Program-made: the position numbers and the translations under genes
The notes under the pieces: model-generated
What the model was told of the DNA's origin: nothing
The model's database searches: none
What the model saw: the letters and a program-made list of their open reading frames with translations, nothing else
Assembly (NCBI GenBank): GCA_045535305.1
Contig: JAZSLJ010000073.1
Location: 1-64,000, forward strand
Length of the DNA: 64,000 bases
Direction: 5' to 3'
Source: UBA1081 sp045535305
Lineage (GTDB): Bacteria > Bacillota > Clostridia > Oscillospirales > Acutalibacteraceae
Part shown: positions 51,802-61,822 of the stretch, piece by piece
How the letters are laid out: every line of letters starts with the position of its first letter
Position numbering within the stretch: position 1 is the stretch's first letter

Positions 51802-52431
51802 TCATTCTTTGCCTGATAAATAGTTTTTTATCATTTCTGCATATTCAATAATTTTGAATCTTATCTCATATTTTTCACTTTGGAGAATTATGTGTTTTTG
51901 ATTATCATTGAATACATTATCAAGCTTTTTTGTGTCAGTTTCTTCAGCCGCAGGCAAACAAAGTGAAGGGAACATCACGCACCACCAGTTTTTGCCCGCA
52001 CCTTCTCCGATGACAATTTTTAATGCAAGGTATTTTCCTGCAGGTAATGTAACTGTGTTATCGTAAACCCTTGTGTCAAAATATTCGGTTTCAAGTGTTA
52101 CTTTAACTGTATAATCGTATCCGTTTTCTCTGATTATTTTTTCAGCAATTTTTGCCATATCCTCCGTCTTTGGTGCGATTTTTTCTTTTGCATCCTCGGG
52201 TGTAACGGTGCCGTCAAAAATATTCGGACATTGTTCAAGTATAGCATCCCGTACTTTGAGTTTAAGCTGTTGATCGTATTCTGAATCGGAATTTGCAATA
52301 ACGTGCAGTCTTATCACATCGTCGCGGATTGTTTTGCATTGATACGCAAAGGCAGATATGTTGTAAATCAGTAAAAAAGCAAGAGCAATCAATGCACCAA
52401 TGGTAAGGTTTTTATGTTTCTGTTTTGTCAT
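51802..52431 (-). CDS. spoIIR: Stage II sporulation protein R
   Basis: The 209-residue protein has an N-terminal membrane or signal helix (about 12-30), then IRLHVIANSDSEYDQQLKLKVRDA, the hallmark of SpoIIR, and GKNWWCVMFPSLCLP near 160. SpoIIR is secreted from the forespore and triggers SpoIIGA to process pro-sigma-E. It shows that the genome supports sporulation. GAAAGGAAC precedes the ATG and lies just after the ispE terminator, so its own forespore promoter should lie within or just after ispE; none was recognised. Confidence 0.93.
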   Translation of the reverse strand: MTKQKHKNLTIGALIALAFLLIYNISAFAYQCKTIRDDVIRLHVIANSDSEYDQQLKLKVRDAILEQCPNIFDGTVTPEDAKEKIAPKTEDMAKIAEKIIRENGYDYTVKVTLETEYFDTRVYDNTVTLPAGKYLALKIVIGEGAGKNWWCVMFPSLCLPAAEETDTKKLDNVFNDNQKHIILQSEKYEIRFKIIEYAEMIKNYLSGKE

Positions 52432-52453
52432 ATAATGTTCCTTTCAAAAAAAT

Positions 52454-52490
52454 TAACCGTCTGTCAAATGAATGATAGACGGTTTTTTTC
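52454..52490 (-). terminator. Terminator of ispE
   Basis: On the minus strand an 11-bp stem with one mismatch (52484-52474 and 52465-52455) is followed by AATTTTTTT. Confidence 0.75.
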
Positions 52491-52494
52491 TGAA

Positions 52495-53367
52495 TTATTC
52501 AATTATTTCAATTGCTTTGTTTACGGGGATTGTTTCGTATACATTTTTAAATTTATTTTTTAATGCTTCGGCACATTTTGCGGCATCCTTTTCTTTTTCG
52601 AAGATTCCGAATACTGCAGTTCCGCTGCCTGTCATCATAGCCATCATTGCGTTGTGATTACGCATTACGGATTTTATCTTTACTCTGTCGCTGACCTCAA
52701 CAACCTGCTCAAACACATTTGAAGCCTTATAGCACATTGTTTTTAAATCCTGCTGAGTTGCGGCAAACAAAAATCCTTCATTGTCGGGATGCCTTATCCA
52801 TTCTGCGGCATCGTAGTTTGCGTATGCTGCTTTTGTGGAAACGCCTTGCTCCGGCTTGACAATTACCATATAGCAATCGGGCAAATCGGGCAATTTTGCC
52901 ATTACCTCGCCTTTGTTAAGGCAAAGCCTTGTTCCGCCTGCAATACAGAATGGTACATCAGCACCGACTTTTTCACCAAGCTGATACAACTCATCATCGG
53001 TTAATCTGTTTTTGTAAATATGATTAAGTCCTTTTAAAACGGCGGCGGCATCTGCGCTTCCACCTGCCATGCCTGCCTGTACGGGGATGAGCTTATCTAT
53101 ATGAATTGTTGCACCGTGAGTTTTATCGTCGATGTATTCAAAAAAGTATTCTGCGGCTTTGTAGGCAGTGTTTTTTTCTGTTACGGGAATATAGGGCAGG
53201 GAACAGGATAATTTGATTTTACCGCTGTCGTTGAGTTCTATGCTTACGGTGTCGTAAAGACCTACCGATTGCATAACCGTATATATACTGTGATAACCGT
53301 TTTCAAGAACAGCTGTAAGGTCAAGAATAAGGTTTACTTTTGCGGCAGCTTTTATTTTAATTTCCAT
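52495..53367 (-). CDS. ispE: 4-diphosphocytidyl-2-C-methyl-D-erythritol kinase
   Basis: The 290-residue GHMP kinase has AAAKVNLILDL with the active-site Lys-Asn near 10, the ATP loop PVQAGMAGGSADAAAVL near 93-110 and MMTGSGTAVFG near 255. It phosphorylates CDP-ME in the non-mevalonate isoprenoid pathway. ATG 53367 has GAGGTG nine bases upstream, while the GTG at 53379 lies inside that site. The normal clostridial neighbour is spoIIR, as here. Confidence 0.95.
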   Translation of the reverse strand: MEIKIKAAAKVNLILDLTAVLENGYHSIYTVMQSVGLYDTVSIELNDSGKIKLSCSLPYIPVTEKNTAYKAAEYFFEYIDDKTHGATIHIDKLIPVQAGMAGGSADAAAVLKGLNHIYKNRLTDDELYQLGEKVGADVPFCIAGGTRLCLNKGEVMAKLPDLPDCYMVIVKPEQGVSTKAAYANYDAAEWIRHPDNEGFLFAATQQDLKTMCYKASNVFEQVVEVSDRVKIKSVMRNHNAMMAMMTGSGTAVFGIFEKEKDAAKCAEALKNKFKNVYETIPVNKAIEIIE

Positions 53368-53435
53368 ATGAACACTCACCTCGGTATTATTTTAACTTGT
53401 TTTTACAAAATTTTCAATAATTTTTTTTCAAAATA

Positions 53436-53464
53436 TTGTAAATAAAGTAAGATTGTGGTAACAT
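53436..53464 (+). promoter_or_regulatory. Promoter of the PHP hydrolase-murC genes
   Basis: TTGTAA (53436-53441), a 17-base spacer and TAACAT (53459-53464) lie about 30 bases before the PHP gene; the match is partial. Confidence 0.5.
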
Positions 53465-53493
53465 AGTTAGTAACTTTTTGTGTGGTGATAGAT

Positions 53494-54309
53494 ATGGTTT
53501 ATAAAAATTTAGTTGATATGCATACTCATACGGATAATTCCTTTGACGGCAATCATTCACCTGTGTATATGTGTGATGCGGCGTGTAACAAGAATATGCG
53601 TGCTGTTGCATTTACAGATCATTGTGAGGTTGATTCCTTTTATAAGGACAACGGGGAGAGAAATGTAAGGCAGGCATTTTTTGAAATTGCAAAGGCAAAA
53701 AGTGCGTTTATGGGTAAATTACTTGTTCTTAACGGTATTGAGCTCGGTCAGCCGGCGTATGATATACCTACTGCCGAAAAAATAATTGCATCGCAGAAAT
53801 TTGACGTTGTAATAGGTTCTGTTCATAATCTGAGGGACAGAAAAGACTTTTATTATATAGATGATTTTTCAAATATGGACGTTGAAGCAGAGCTGAAAGA
53901 ATATTTTGGTGAGATTCTGACTATGCTTGAATGGGGTAATTTCGATATCCTTGCACATCTTACTTATCCTTTCCGTTATCTTTATTCAAAGAATAATATA
54001 AGGGAAGATATAAGCAAGTACAGTACACAGGTTGATGAAATCTTAAAGCTTGCTGCGGAAAAGGATATTTCACTTGAAATCAATTCCGCAGGTCTTCGTC
54101 AGCCAATTGACAGGCTTTCACCTGAAATCGGTACAATTAAAAGATTTAAAGAGCTTGGCGGAAAGCATGTTTCTGTCGGTTCTGATGCACATTATGCCAA
54201 AGATATCGGCGTGGGCATAAAAGATGCTATGTCTGCGGCAAAAGAAGCAGGCTTTGACAGCGTAACCATATTCCAGCAAAGACATCCTATTGAGATACCT
54301 ATTGAATAA
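53494..54309 (+). CDS. PHP domain hydrolase, histidinol-phosphatase (HisJ)-like
   Basis: The 271-residue protein has the four PHP metal motifs: VDMHTHTDNS near 6, AFTDHCE near 40, IGSVHNLRD near 112 and SVGSDAHYA near 235. That order fits HisJ-type histidinol phosphatases, but no his genes lie nearby, so other phosphoesters are possible. ATG 53494 follows GTGGTGATAG; a GTG four codons upstream is in frame but poorer. It precedes murC on the same strand with a 29-base gap. Confidence 0.87.
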   Translation: MVYKNLVDMHTHTDNSFDGNHSPVYMCDAACNKNMRAVAFTDHCEVDSFYKDNGERNVRQAFFEIAKAKSAFMGKLLVLNGIELGQPAYDIPTAEKIIASQKFDVVIGSVHNLRDRKDFYYIDDFSNMDVEAELKEYFGEILTMLEWGNFDILAHLTYPFRYLYSKNNIREDISKYSTQVDEILKLAAEKDISLEINSAGLRQPIDRLSPEIGTIKRFKELGGKHVSVGSDAHYAKDIGVGIKDAMSAAKEAGFDSVTIFQQRHPIEIPIE

Positions 54310-54338
54310 TCAATATATTGTTAACGGAGATGAATTAA

Positions 54339-55709
54339 TTGTTTGAAGCAGATAAATACCTTGATAAAGTAAAGAAAATTCATTTTATCGGCATTGGCGG
54401 TTCGGGAATGTGCCCTCTTGCAGAAATTCTGCACTCAAAGGGCTATGAACTTACAGGTTCAGATAATAATGAAACAGATACTCTTGCAAGAATAAGAAAT
54501 CTTGGCATTCCTGTTGTTCTCGGTCAGAAGGCAGAGAATATACAAGGTGCTGAAATGATAATATATACTGCCGCTATACAGAAAGACAATCCCGAACTGA
54601 TTGCCGCATTTGAAAGCGGAATACCGACATTTGAGCGTTCAAAACTGCTTGGGGCGGTTTCAAGAAAATTCGGTAACTGTATCGGTATAAGCGGTACACA
54701 CGGCAAGACAACCGTTACGTCAATGCTAACTCAGATACTTATAAATGCAGGTGTTGACCCCTCAGCAGTTATCGGCGGCAAATTACCTATGACAGGCACA
54801 AACGGAATCACGGGAACATCTGATATTTTTGTCTGCGAAGCCTGTGAATATTCAAATACATTTCTCGAGCTTTCACCCAAATGCAGTGTAATTCTCAATG
54901 TTGATGAAGACCATCTTGAATTTTTCAAAACAATGGATAATCTGCGTCATTCATTTGTTGAGTTTGCATCTATGGCAGAAACCGTTATTTATAACGGCGA
55001 TGATGAGGATACTTTAAAGGTAATTGCAGAAACAGGTGATAAAAACTATATCACATTCGGTCATGACAGTAAAAATGATTGGTATGCTGATAATTTCTCA
55101 CTGGAAAACGGCGCATATTCCTGTTTTGATGTTTATTATAAAGGTGAAAAGCAGGGCAGAGCCGCATTGTCCGTACCCGGTAAACATAATATATATAACG
55201 CTCTTGCGGCAATCGCATCTGCTGTTTATGCCGGAGTTGATGCAAAAACAGCTATTGATTTGCTCCATGATTTTTATGGTGCCGGCAGACGTTTTGATAA
55301 ATTAGGCAAATATAAGGGTATTGAAATAGTTGACGACTACGCTCATCATCCTACGGAGCTCAGAGTAACACTTGAAGCCGCAAAACAAATGGATTATAAA
55401 AAGGTTATTGCAGTTTTTCAGCCCTTTACTTATTCAAGAACTGCTATGCTGCTTGATGATTTTGCCGAGGTTCTTTCTATTGCCGATAAAGTAGTTATGA
55501 CCGAAATTATGGGTTCAAGAGAAAAGAATACTTACAATATTTATTCTGCCGATCTTGCGGCAAAAATTCCCGGCAGTGAATGGTATAACACTTTTGAGGA
55601 AGTATCAAAACGCGTACAGGAGCTTGCTCAGCCCGGTGATATTGTAATCACTCTCGGATGCGGCGATGTTTACAAAATTGCAAAAATGATAATTGAAGAT
55701 TTAAAATAA
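54339..55709 (+). CDS. murC: UDP-N-acetylmuramate--L-alanine ligase
   Basis: The 456-residue Mur ligase has IHFIGIGGSGMCPLAEIL near 14, the ATP loop GISGTHGKTTVTSML near 107 and NVDEDHLEFF near 185, then DDYAHHPTELRVTL near 330, which marks MurC rather than other Mur ligases. It adds L-Ala to UDP-MurNAc in peptidoglycan synthesis. The start is TTG, with GGAGATG ten bases upstream. Confidence 0.96.
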   Translation: MFEADKYLDKVKKIHFIGIGGSGMCPLAEILHSKGYELTGSDNNETDTLARIRNLGIPVVLGQKAENIQGAEMIIYTAAIQKDNPELIAAFESGIPTFERSKLLGAVSRKFGNCIGISGTHGKTTVTSMLTQILINAGVDPSAVIGGKLPMTGTNGITGTSDIFVCEACEYSNTFLELSPKCSVILNVDEDHLEFFKTMDNLRHSFVEFASMAETVIYNGDDEDTLKVIAETGDKNYITFGHDSKNDWYADNFSLENGAYSCFDVYYKGEKQGRAALSVPGKHNIYNALAAIASAVYAGVDAKTAIDLLHDFYGAGRRFDKLGKYKGIEIVDDYAHHPTELRVTLEAAKQMDYKKVIAVFQPFTYSRTAMLLDDFAEVLSIADKVVMTEIMGSREKNTYNIYSADLAAKIPGSEWYNTFEEVSKRVQELAQPGDIVITLGCGDVYKIAKMIIEDLK

Positions 55710-55714
55710 AATTA

Positions 55715-55751
55715 TGACCGTATGACAGTTAAGCCATACGGTCAATTTTTA
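55715..55751. terminator. Terminator between murC and the histidine kinase gene
   Basis: TGACCGTATG (55715-55724) pairs with CATACGGTCA (55735-55744), followed by ATTTTTA on the plus strand; convergent genes share it. Confidence 0.82.
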
Positions 55752-58322
55752 TTCTTCTGTAGGTTCTATTGTCAATTCACTAACAGTATCTTCCTGTTTA
55801 CAGGGGAGCTTGACTATAGCTTTGAACAGATCGCCGTCAATAATGAGTTTCAGTTCTCCGTTCTGGAGTTCGCATAAATCCTTTGCTATTGCAAGTCCCA
55901 GACCGTTACCTTCTTTTGACCTTGATTTATCGCCGCGTACAAATCTTTCCGTAAGCTCATCGGCAGAAATATTAAGCGGTTCACTTGAAATATTTTTAAC
56001 CTCAAAATATCCGTTTACACCGTCAGTGTATACCGAAACATAAATTCTCGTATTCGGTGCTGAATATTTTTTTGCATTACTCAGAAGATTTGATATTATT
56101 CTGTAGGTCTTTGCGCTGTCAGCAATAACTTTCGGAGCATTATCAGGTTCATTGAACACAATCTCGTTGCCGTTTTTCTCTGTTTCGGGAGCGTATTCAA
56201 CAGTTGCCTGTATTGCAAGCTCCGATAGATTGAGAATTGACATATTAAGTGTAACATTACCTGTTGATACCTTTGATGCTTCAATCAGGTCTTCAATAAG
56301 TCTTTTCAGCTTGATAGACTGTCTGTGTATTACTTCTGTGTATTTAAGGGCAGATTCATCGGTGATTTCACATTTTGAAAGTAAATCCGAATATGTTATC
56401 AATGACGTAAGGGGAGTTTTTAAATCGTGTGAAACGTTTGTAATAAGCTCCGTTTTCATCTGTTCATCTTTTACTGCCTTAGCTACGGCTTTTTCAAGCT
56501 CTGCATTGGTGTTTGTAAGGTTGTTTGCAAGTATAGCCAATGATGCAGGTGCTTTTTCTGCACCGAAATCAACCTCTTTGTGCTGGCAGGATGCATCAAT
56601 CAGCTTATCAAGCATTGTAATATATTTTACTGCGAAATATGCAACAATGCCGTTGAATATAAGCATAACAATAATCGATAATAATGCCAATTCGCCTGCG
56701 CTTACAAAATAGTAACCGCCGATTGCAAAAAGAATAAGTGCAATATTTATTAACACGTAACCTATAACTGCGATTATTGTTTTTGTTGTAAGAATTTTTG
56801 GTTTGTATGCAAAAACTGTGCTGATTTTGTTTTTGAGTTTTTTAAACCCTTTTATGTTCCAGTTTATAAATTTTGCAATAAGTGTTCTTCTGAAGAATGA
56901 GAGACCACATTTTTTGATTCTTGCGGTTGATGCAACCCATTCCGCAAACACAATCCAGCATAATGTTGCAATAGCTGTCAGTCCGTATTTCAAAAGAATG
57001 AAATATTCGTAAGGGTCGGGCAAATCATACAACAGATAAACCAATAATGCATACATTCCCAGTACACCTGCAGTAATAAGACCGAATGATAATATAAAAT
57101 GAATATCGGTAGGTACTTTGTCAATCAAAGCAAGCACAGGGGAGTCGATATTGTTTTTATGACCGCAGGCACAAGCAAATGATGTAAGGAATATTATTGC
57201 CAACGTAAGGCTTATTATAAATGCAATAATTAATGCAGTTGCAGAAAGGTCAATAGTTCTGTAATACAAATCGTACAAAGAACGGTAGACATCATATTTT
57301 GCATTATTGCCTATAACATCTTCCATATAAATATATACACATTTTCCGCTTGATAATTGAAGATAAGCAGTCAGACGGTCTTTTGTGGCTTTGGCATCTG
57401 TAAAACCGTGTATAGTAGTGTCTTTTCCGTCAAAATATGCATAAACATCGTGATTTGATACACTTGACGGGTCAAACTCACCGTCAATGTTTGTGTATAC
57501 GGTGCCTTGTGAATCCTCTGCGTAGTATTTGAAATTTATCAATTCTTCAAGGTCGTATACGTAACTGTATGTGTCGTGAGCTCTGTCGTTAAGAAATGCT
57601 TTTTTGTTATTATAAAACTGTGCAAGAAATTGTGTTTTTATCTGTGCTTGTGAATATTTTAAATTATCTGCAGAAAAATCTACCGTAAACGTTGAGTTAT
57701 CAGAAGTGTACACTACATCAGATACATACGAAAAATCATAATCAAAAGCCTCATTTCTTACAAGAGCTTCATAATTAAGAAAATCCTTGCCATTTGCTGT
57801 TTCAAGAATTTTTTTTGCCGCTTCCACATTTTTAGGCATAGCTACCGTTGTTGTTTCACCAAAAGTGCTTTCTGCCTCAACAATCGGTTTTTGATTCTGA
57901 TTGTCGGGTACGGTTATCCATTCTGCGGTATATTCATAATTGAAATATGATTCATCATAATTGTTTACTGCATATTCAAGCTCTGCTTTGATTATATCCG
58001 CTTTTTCATTCAGATATTTTTCAACAGCTTTGTTGACGGTTGTTTCAGCCTGAGAATCGATTAATTCTTCCGTAACGGATAAATCACTGTCTGCAAGCTG
58101 AGAAATTTTATAAGCATCACCTGCGAATTCGTCTTGGAATGCAAATGTGTTGTAAAAGGTAGGATTAGTACCTTTTAAATAATCTTCAGGTCCGAAAATT
58201 ATAATAGATTGGAAGAACATTACAGCACATAAAGCTGCAGAAAAAAACATTAATGCAGAAAGTAGCAGACATAATGCTTTTGAAAATAATGTGTGTTTAA
58301 ATTTTTTCGATTTTGTAGCCAA
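55749..58322 (-). CDS. Sensor histidine kinase with large extracellular and multi-helix membrane region
   Basis: The 857-residue protein has an N-terminal helix (about 12-35), about 310 outer residues with no domain I recognise, then a cluster of about six more helices (355-580), and the kinase core: NVSHDLKTPLTSLITYS with the phosphoryl His near 640, an N box region and GNGLGLAIAKDL near 810. It starts with TTG, overlapping the regulator gene by 26 bases, and GGTGG lies nine bases upstream, so translation is coupled. It should phosphorylate the regulator encoded upstream; the signal is unknown. Confidence 0.92.
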   Translation of the reverse strand: MATKSKKFKHTLFSKALCLLLSALMFFSAALCAVMFFQSIIIFGPEDYLKGTNPTFYNTFAFQDEFAGDAYKISQLADSDLSVTEELIDSQAETTVNKAVEKYLNEKADIIKAELEYAVNNYDESYFNYEYTAEWITVPDNQNQKPIVEAESTFGETTTVAMPKNVEAAKKILETANGKDFLNYEALVRNEAFDYDFSYVSDVVYTSDNSTFTVDFSADNLKYSQAQIKTQFLAQFYNNKKAFLNDRAHDTYSYVYDLEELINFKYYAEDSQGTVYTNIDGEFDPSSVSNHDVYAYFDGKDTTIHGFTDAKATKDRLTAYLQLSSGKCVYIYMEDVIGNNAKYDVYRSLYDLYYRTIDLSATALIIAFIISLTLAIIFLTSFACACGHKNNIDSPVLALIDKVPTDIHFILSFGLITAGVLGMYALLVYLLYDLPDPYEYFILLKYGLTAIATLCWIVFAEWVASTARIKKCGLSFFRRTLIAKFINWNIKGFKKLKNKISTVFAYKPKILTTKTIIAVIGYVLINIALILFAIGGYYFVSAGELALLSIIVMLIFNGIVAYFAVKYITMLDKLIDASCQHKEVDFGAEKAPASLAILANNLTNTNAELEKAVAKAVKDEQMKTELITNVSHDLKTPLTSLITYSDLLSKCEITDESALKYTEVIHRQSIKLKRLIEDLIEASKVSTGNVTLNMSILNLSELAIQATVEYAPETEKNGNEIVFNEPDNAPKVIADSAKTYRIISNLLSNAKKYSAPNTRIYVSVYTDGVNGYFEVKNISSEPLNISADELTERFVRGDKSRSKEGNGLGLAIAKDLCELQNGELKLIIDGDLFKAIVKLPCKQEDTVSELTIEPTEE

Positions 58323-58986
58323 GTCCCCACACCACCTTTAAGTATTTAGGGTCTTTCGGGTTGATTTCTATTTTTTCCCGAATGTTCCTTATGTGAACCG
58401 TAACAGTTTTTTCGGTGTGAAAGGCCGGCTCATTCCATACCGCTTCATAAATCTGAGTGCCCGATAAAACTCTTCCCATATTAAGCATAAGGTATTCCAA
58501 TATGCTGTATTCTTTGGCAGTTAGTGTAACACTTTCACCGTCAACAAGTACCTCTTTGCTGTCTCTGTTGAGTGCAAGACCGCCTGTTATAAGCATATTT
58601 TCGCTTTTCTTCATGCTTCCGAGCATACTGTAACGTCTTATCTGCGATTTGACTCTTGCAACAAGCTCAAGGGGGTTGAACGGCTTTGTAACATAGTCAT
58701 CGGCGCCGAATCCAAGACCTGTTATCTTGTCCGTATCCTCACTTTTTGCCGAAAGCAGAATAATAGGAAAATTGTAATTTTTCCTTATTGCTATCGTCGT
58801 TTTGAGTCCGTCCATTCTCGGCATCATAATGTCAAGCACAAGACAATGGATTTCATTTGCTTCTATTTTTTCAAGAGCTTCAACACCGTCGCAGGCTGTT
58901 ATAATGTTGTAGCCCTCTGCTTTTAAATAGATTTCAATGGATTCAAGAATAGCCGAATCGTCATCGCAAACAAGAACAGTATACAT
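58297..58986 (-). CDS. OmpR/PhoB-type response regulator
   Basis: The 229-residue protein has a receiver domain with the acidic pocket VCDDDS, phosphoryl Asp in LDIMMPRMDG near 52 and Lys in VTKPFNP near 100, followed by a winged-helix trans_reg_C domain (LTAKEYSILEYLMLN near 150 and HIRNIREKIE near 202). It pairs with the overlapping histidine kinase gene. Target genes are unknown. Confidence 0.95.
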   Translation of the reverse strand: MYTVLVCDDDSAILESIEIYLKAEGYNIITACDGVEALEKIEANEIHCLVLDIMMPRMDGLKTTIAIRKNYNFPIILLSAKSEDTDKITGLGFGADDYVTKPFNPLELVARVKSQIRRYSMLGSMKKSENMLITGGLALNRDSKEVLVDGESVTLTAKEYSILEYLMLNMGRVLSGTQIYEAVWNEPAFHTEKTVTVHIRNIREKIEINPKDPKYLKVVWGLGYKIEKI

Positions 58987-59076
58987 TTGTATAATCTCCT
59001 TTATGAAGTATCACGGTTGTGATTATATTAAATCACACATAATTCAAGATAAGTATAATAAAAAGTAAAGAAAAAG

Positions 59077-60366
59077 TTAATTTTTTAATTCACCGATGCA
59101 GTTTTCACCACAAACATCTGTGATTTCAACATCTTTGATAAGCCCTGTAAGGCAGATATCCGTTTTTACCATAACCGGAGTGTAATTTTTTGTGTATCCG
59201 CACTGATAACCGTTTTTTGGTGTTTCAAACAATACCGAATATGTATTACCTTTTATATTATTGAAAATATTTGATCTTATTTCTTCGCATACAGCGGAAA
59301 GCTCTGCCGCTCTCGCACTTTTTACAGAATTGGGAACCTGACAATCCATTTTAGCGGCTTTTGTACCTTCTCTGATTGAATAGGGGAAAATATGTACCTT
59401 TTCAAATTTTATCTTTTTTGCAAATTCAACCGTCTGTCTGAATTCATCTTCTGTTTCACCGGGGAAGCCTGTAATTATATCGGTTGTAATTGAGGTGTCT
59501 TTAAAAGTATTTCTTAATTTGTATACAAGCTGTGCATATTCTGCAGAATTGTAATGCCTGTTCATTCGTTTAAGGACTGTATCGCAACCGCTTTGTAATG
59601 ATATGTGGAACTGCGGACAGAATTTTTTGCAGGATGCAAAAACGTCTATCATTTCATCGGTGATGTGGTCAGGTTCAAGCGAGCCGAGCCTGATTCTTTC
59701 GATTCCCTGAGTATTTTCTGCGGCAATAATCGCATCTGCAAGGGTGTAACCTATATCTCTGCCGTATGCGGAAAGATTTATGCCAACGAAAACAACCTCT
59801 TTAAAGCCTTTTTCGGCAAGGGATTTGATTTCTGTTTTAATATCATCAAGAGCTTTTGACCTGCTTCTGCCCCTTGCGTAAGGAATTGCACAGTACGAAC
59901 AGAATCGGTTACATCCGTCCTGAATTTTTACAAATGCTCTTGTATGTCCCGAAAACTCAGTAATTATGCCGCCGTTGTAGCTGTCGTCATTTTTATGGTC
60001 GGAAATATTTACAATGCTTTTTTTCTCGCTGAAATACTTATTAAGAGATGTAATTAATAAGTGATTATTTTTATTTCCGAGAATAATATCTGCTTCTTTT
60101 ACAGCAAGTGCTTCATCGGGAAATGCCTGCGGTACACAGCCTGTCATAACTACAACCGAATCGGGATGTGTTGTCTTGAATTTTCTTACAGCCTGTCTTG
60201 TTTTTCTGTTGCTTTCAGCAGTAACCGTGCAGGAATTTATAATGTATACATCAGCATCATCTTTGAAATCAACCACGAGATAGCCGTTTTTTGTAAGCAT
60301 TTCTTTCATTTCTTCGGATTCATACTGGTTTACTTTGCATCCGAGTGTATATATTGCAGCTTTCAT
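59077..60366 (-). CDS. mtaB: tRNA threonylcarbamoyladenosine methylthiotransferase
   Basis: The 429-residue protein has an N-terminal UPF0004 domain with Cys in TLGCKVNQYE, INSCTVT and TGCVPQ, a radical-SAM motif DGCNRFCSYCAIPYARGR near 152, and a C-terminal TRAM-like region. The GCKVNQ start and length fit MtaB, which methylthiolates t6A37 in tRNAs reading ANN codons, rather than MiaB or RimO. ATG 60366 begins the conserved part; an in-frame ATG three codons upstream has no better site. Confidence 0.92.
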   Translation of the reverse strand: MKAAIYTLGCKVNQYESEEMKEMLTKNGYLVVDFKDDADVYIINSCTVTAESNRKTRQAVRKFKTTHPDSVVVMTGCVPQAFPDEALAVKEADIILGNKNNHLLITSLNKYFSEKKSIVNISDHKNDDSYNGGIITEFSGHTRAFVKIQDGCNRFCSYCAIPYARGRSRSKALDDIKTEIKSLAEKGFKEVVFVGINLSAYGRDIGYTLADAIIAAENTQGIERIRLGSLEPDHITDEMIDVFASCKKFCPQFHISLQSGCDTVLKRMNRHYNSAEYAQLVYKLRNTFKDTSITTDIITGFPGETEDEFRQTVEFAKKIKFEKVHIFPYSIREGTKAAKMDCQVPNSVKSARAAELSAVCEEIRSNIFNNIKGNTYSVLFETPKNGYQCGYTKNYTPVMVKTDICLTGLIKDVEITDVCGENCIGELKN

Positions 60367-60497
60367 TATTATCACATCATTTCAAATAAAATATATCTCT
60401 TTATATATTATAAACAACACAACCGATAAAAGCAAGTATAATAAAACAAGCCGCGGCATAAAATTCAGTAAAGTAATTATATAAAGGTGTGTTATAA

Positions 60498-61724
60498 ATG
60501 AAAAGAAGAATTACATTTTTATTGGCATTATTTATGTTGTTGAGTTTCGGTTTTTCAGTTTTTGCAACAGAGATTTCGGTTACGGAAATAAATGAATATA
60601 TCGAAAATTCTCATATTTCTGATGAAACAATAGATATTTCGGCTGTTTCTGCGGATGTTCAGATAGAAACCTATGCAAAAGCAGTTGTGCTTATGGAAAA
60701 ATCAACAGGGAAGGTGCTTTACGCTCAAAATGAAAATGAACAGCTCTATCCGGCATCCGTTACAAAAATAATGACAATTTTACTTGTTTGCGAAGCAATA
60801 GATTCGGGCAGAATAAAAATGTCTGATGAAGTAACCTGTAGCGAAACTGCGGCAGCAAAGGGCGGCTCACAGATATGGCTTGAACAGGGAGAGGTTATGA
60901 CTGTTGAGGAGCTTTTGAAAGCAACCTGTATTTACAGCGCAAATGATGCCTGCACTCTTTTAGGTGAATATCTGAGTGGTAGTGAAGAAGCGTTTGTGTC
61001 AGAAATGAACAAAAAAGCAGAACAGCTCGGCATGAAGAATACAAATTTTGATAACTGCTCAGGACTTGATGATGCGACTGAAACACATCTTACCACAGCG
61101 TATGATATTGCATTGATGGCAAGGGAGCTTATGGCAAATCACGAATTTGTCAAGCAGTATACTACAACGTGGATGGATTCTTTGAGAAACGGCGAAACTC
61201 AGCTTGTAAATACAAACAGACTTGTGCGTTCTTATAACGGTATTACAGGTCTTAAAACAGGTACAACCGAAAAAGCCGGATGCTGTATCTGTGCCACAGC
61301 CGAAAGAGATTCAATGGAGCTTATTGCCGTTGTTTTAGGTAGTGATAACAGTAATGACAGGTTTGCTTCCGCACAGAATCTGCTTAACTGGGGATTTGCT
61401 AACTATAAAATTGTTCAGCCTGTTTTTGACTCTGAACTTATACGTGATCTTAATGTAACACACGGTAAAGAGGATAGTGTATCACTTGAATTTCCTTCTT
61501 TGTCCGCACTGCTTGTTAATAAAAGTAATAATTCAGAAATTAATGTAAAAATTGAATTGCCTGACAGTATAGAAGCTCCCGTTGAATCAGGTTTGAGTGT
61601 GGGAAAGGTGAAAGTATACCTTGATGATGAGGTGATAAGTGAGTACGATATAAAAACTAATACTGCTGTGAAAAAAATGAATTTCTTTGATTCATTTTTT
61701 AAATTGTTAACTGCATTTTCTTAA
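60498..61724 (+). CDS. D-alanyl-D-alanine carboxypeptidase (DacF/PBP5-like)
   Basis: The 408-residue protein has a signal peptide (MKRRITFLLALFMLLSFGFS, cleavage near VFA), then the three active-site motifs: SVTK (in YPASVTKIMT), SAN (in IYSANDACTL) and KTG (in GLKTGTTEKAG), followed by a C-terminal PBP5-type beta domain and a terminal helix for membrane attachment. It trims peptidoglycan pentapeptides. In sporulating Clostridia such proteins include DacF, active in the forespore, but the vegetative DacA type is equally possible by eye. AAGGTGTG precedes the start. Confidence 0.9.
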   Translation: MKRRITFLLALFMLLSFGFSVFATEISVTEINEYIENSHISDETIDISAVSADVQIETYAKAVVLMEKSTGKVLYAQNENEQLYPASVTKIMTILLVCEAIDSGRIKMSDEVTCSETAAAKGGSQIWLEQGEVMTVEELLKATCIYSANDACTLLGEYLSGSEEAFVSEMNKKAEQLGMKNTNFDNCSGLDDATETHLTTAYDIALMARELMANHEFVKQYTTTWMDSLRNGETQLVNTNRLVRSYNGITGLKTGTTEKAGCCICATAERDSMELIAVVLGSDNSNDRFASAQNLLNWGFANYKIVQPVFDSELIRDLNVTHGKEDSVSLEFPSLSALLVNKSNNSEINVKIELPDSIEAPVESGLSVGKVKVYLDDEVISEYDIKTNTAVKKMNFFDSFFKLLTAFS

Positions 61725-61760
61725 AAAATTAAAAAAATTATAATAATATCCAAATTTCTA

Positions 61761-61789
61761 TTGAAAAATTTTAAAATACATAGTATAAT
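61761..61789 (+). promoter_or_regulatory. Promoter of glucose-6-phosphate isomerase gene
   Basis: TTGAAA (61761-61766), a 17-base spacer and TATAAT (61784-61789) lie about 30 bases before the start. Confidence 0.78.
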
Positions 61790-61822
61790 AAACCAAATTA
61801 ATTATTTTGCGAGGCACACACA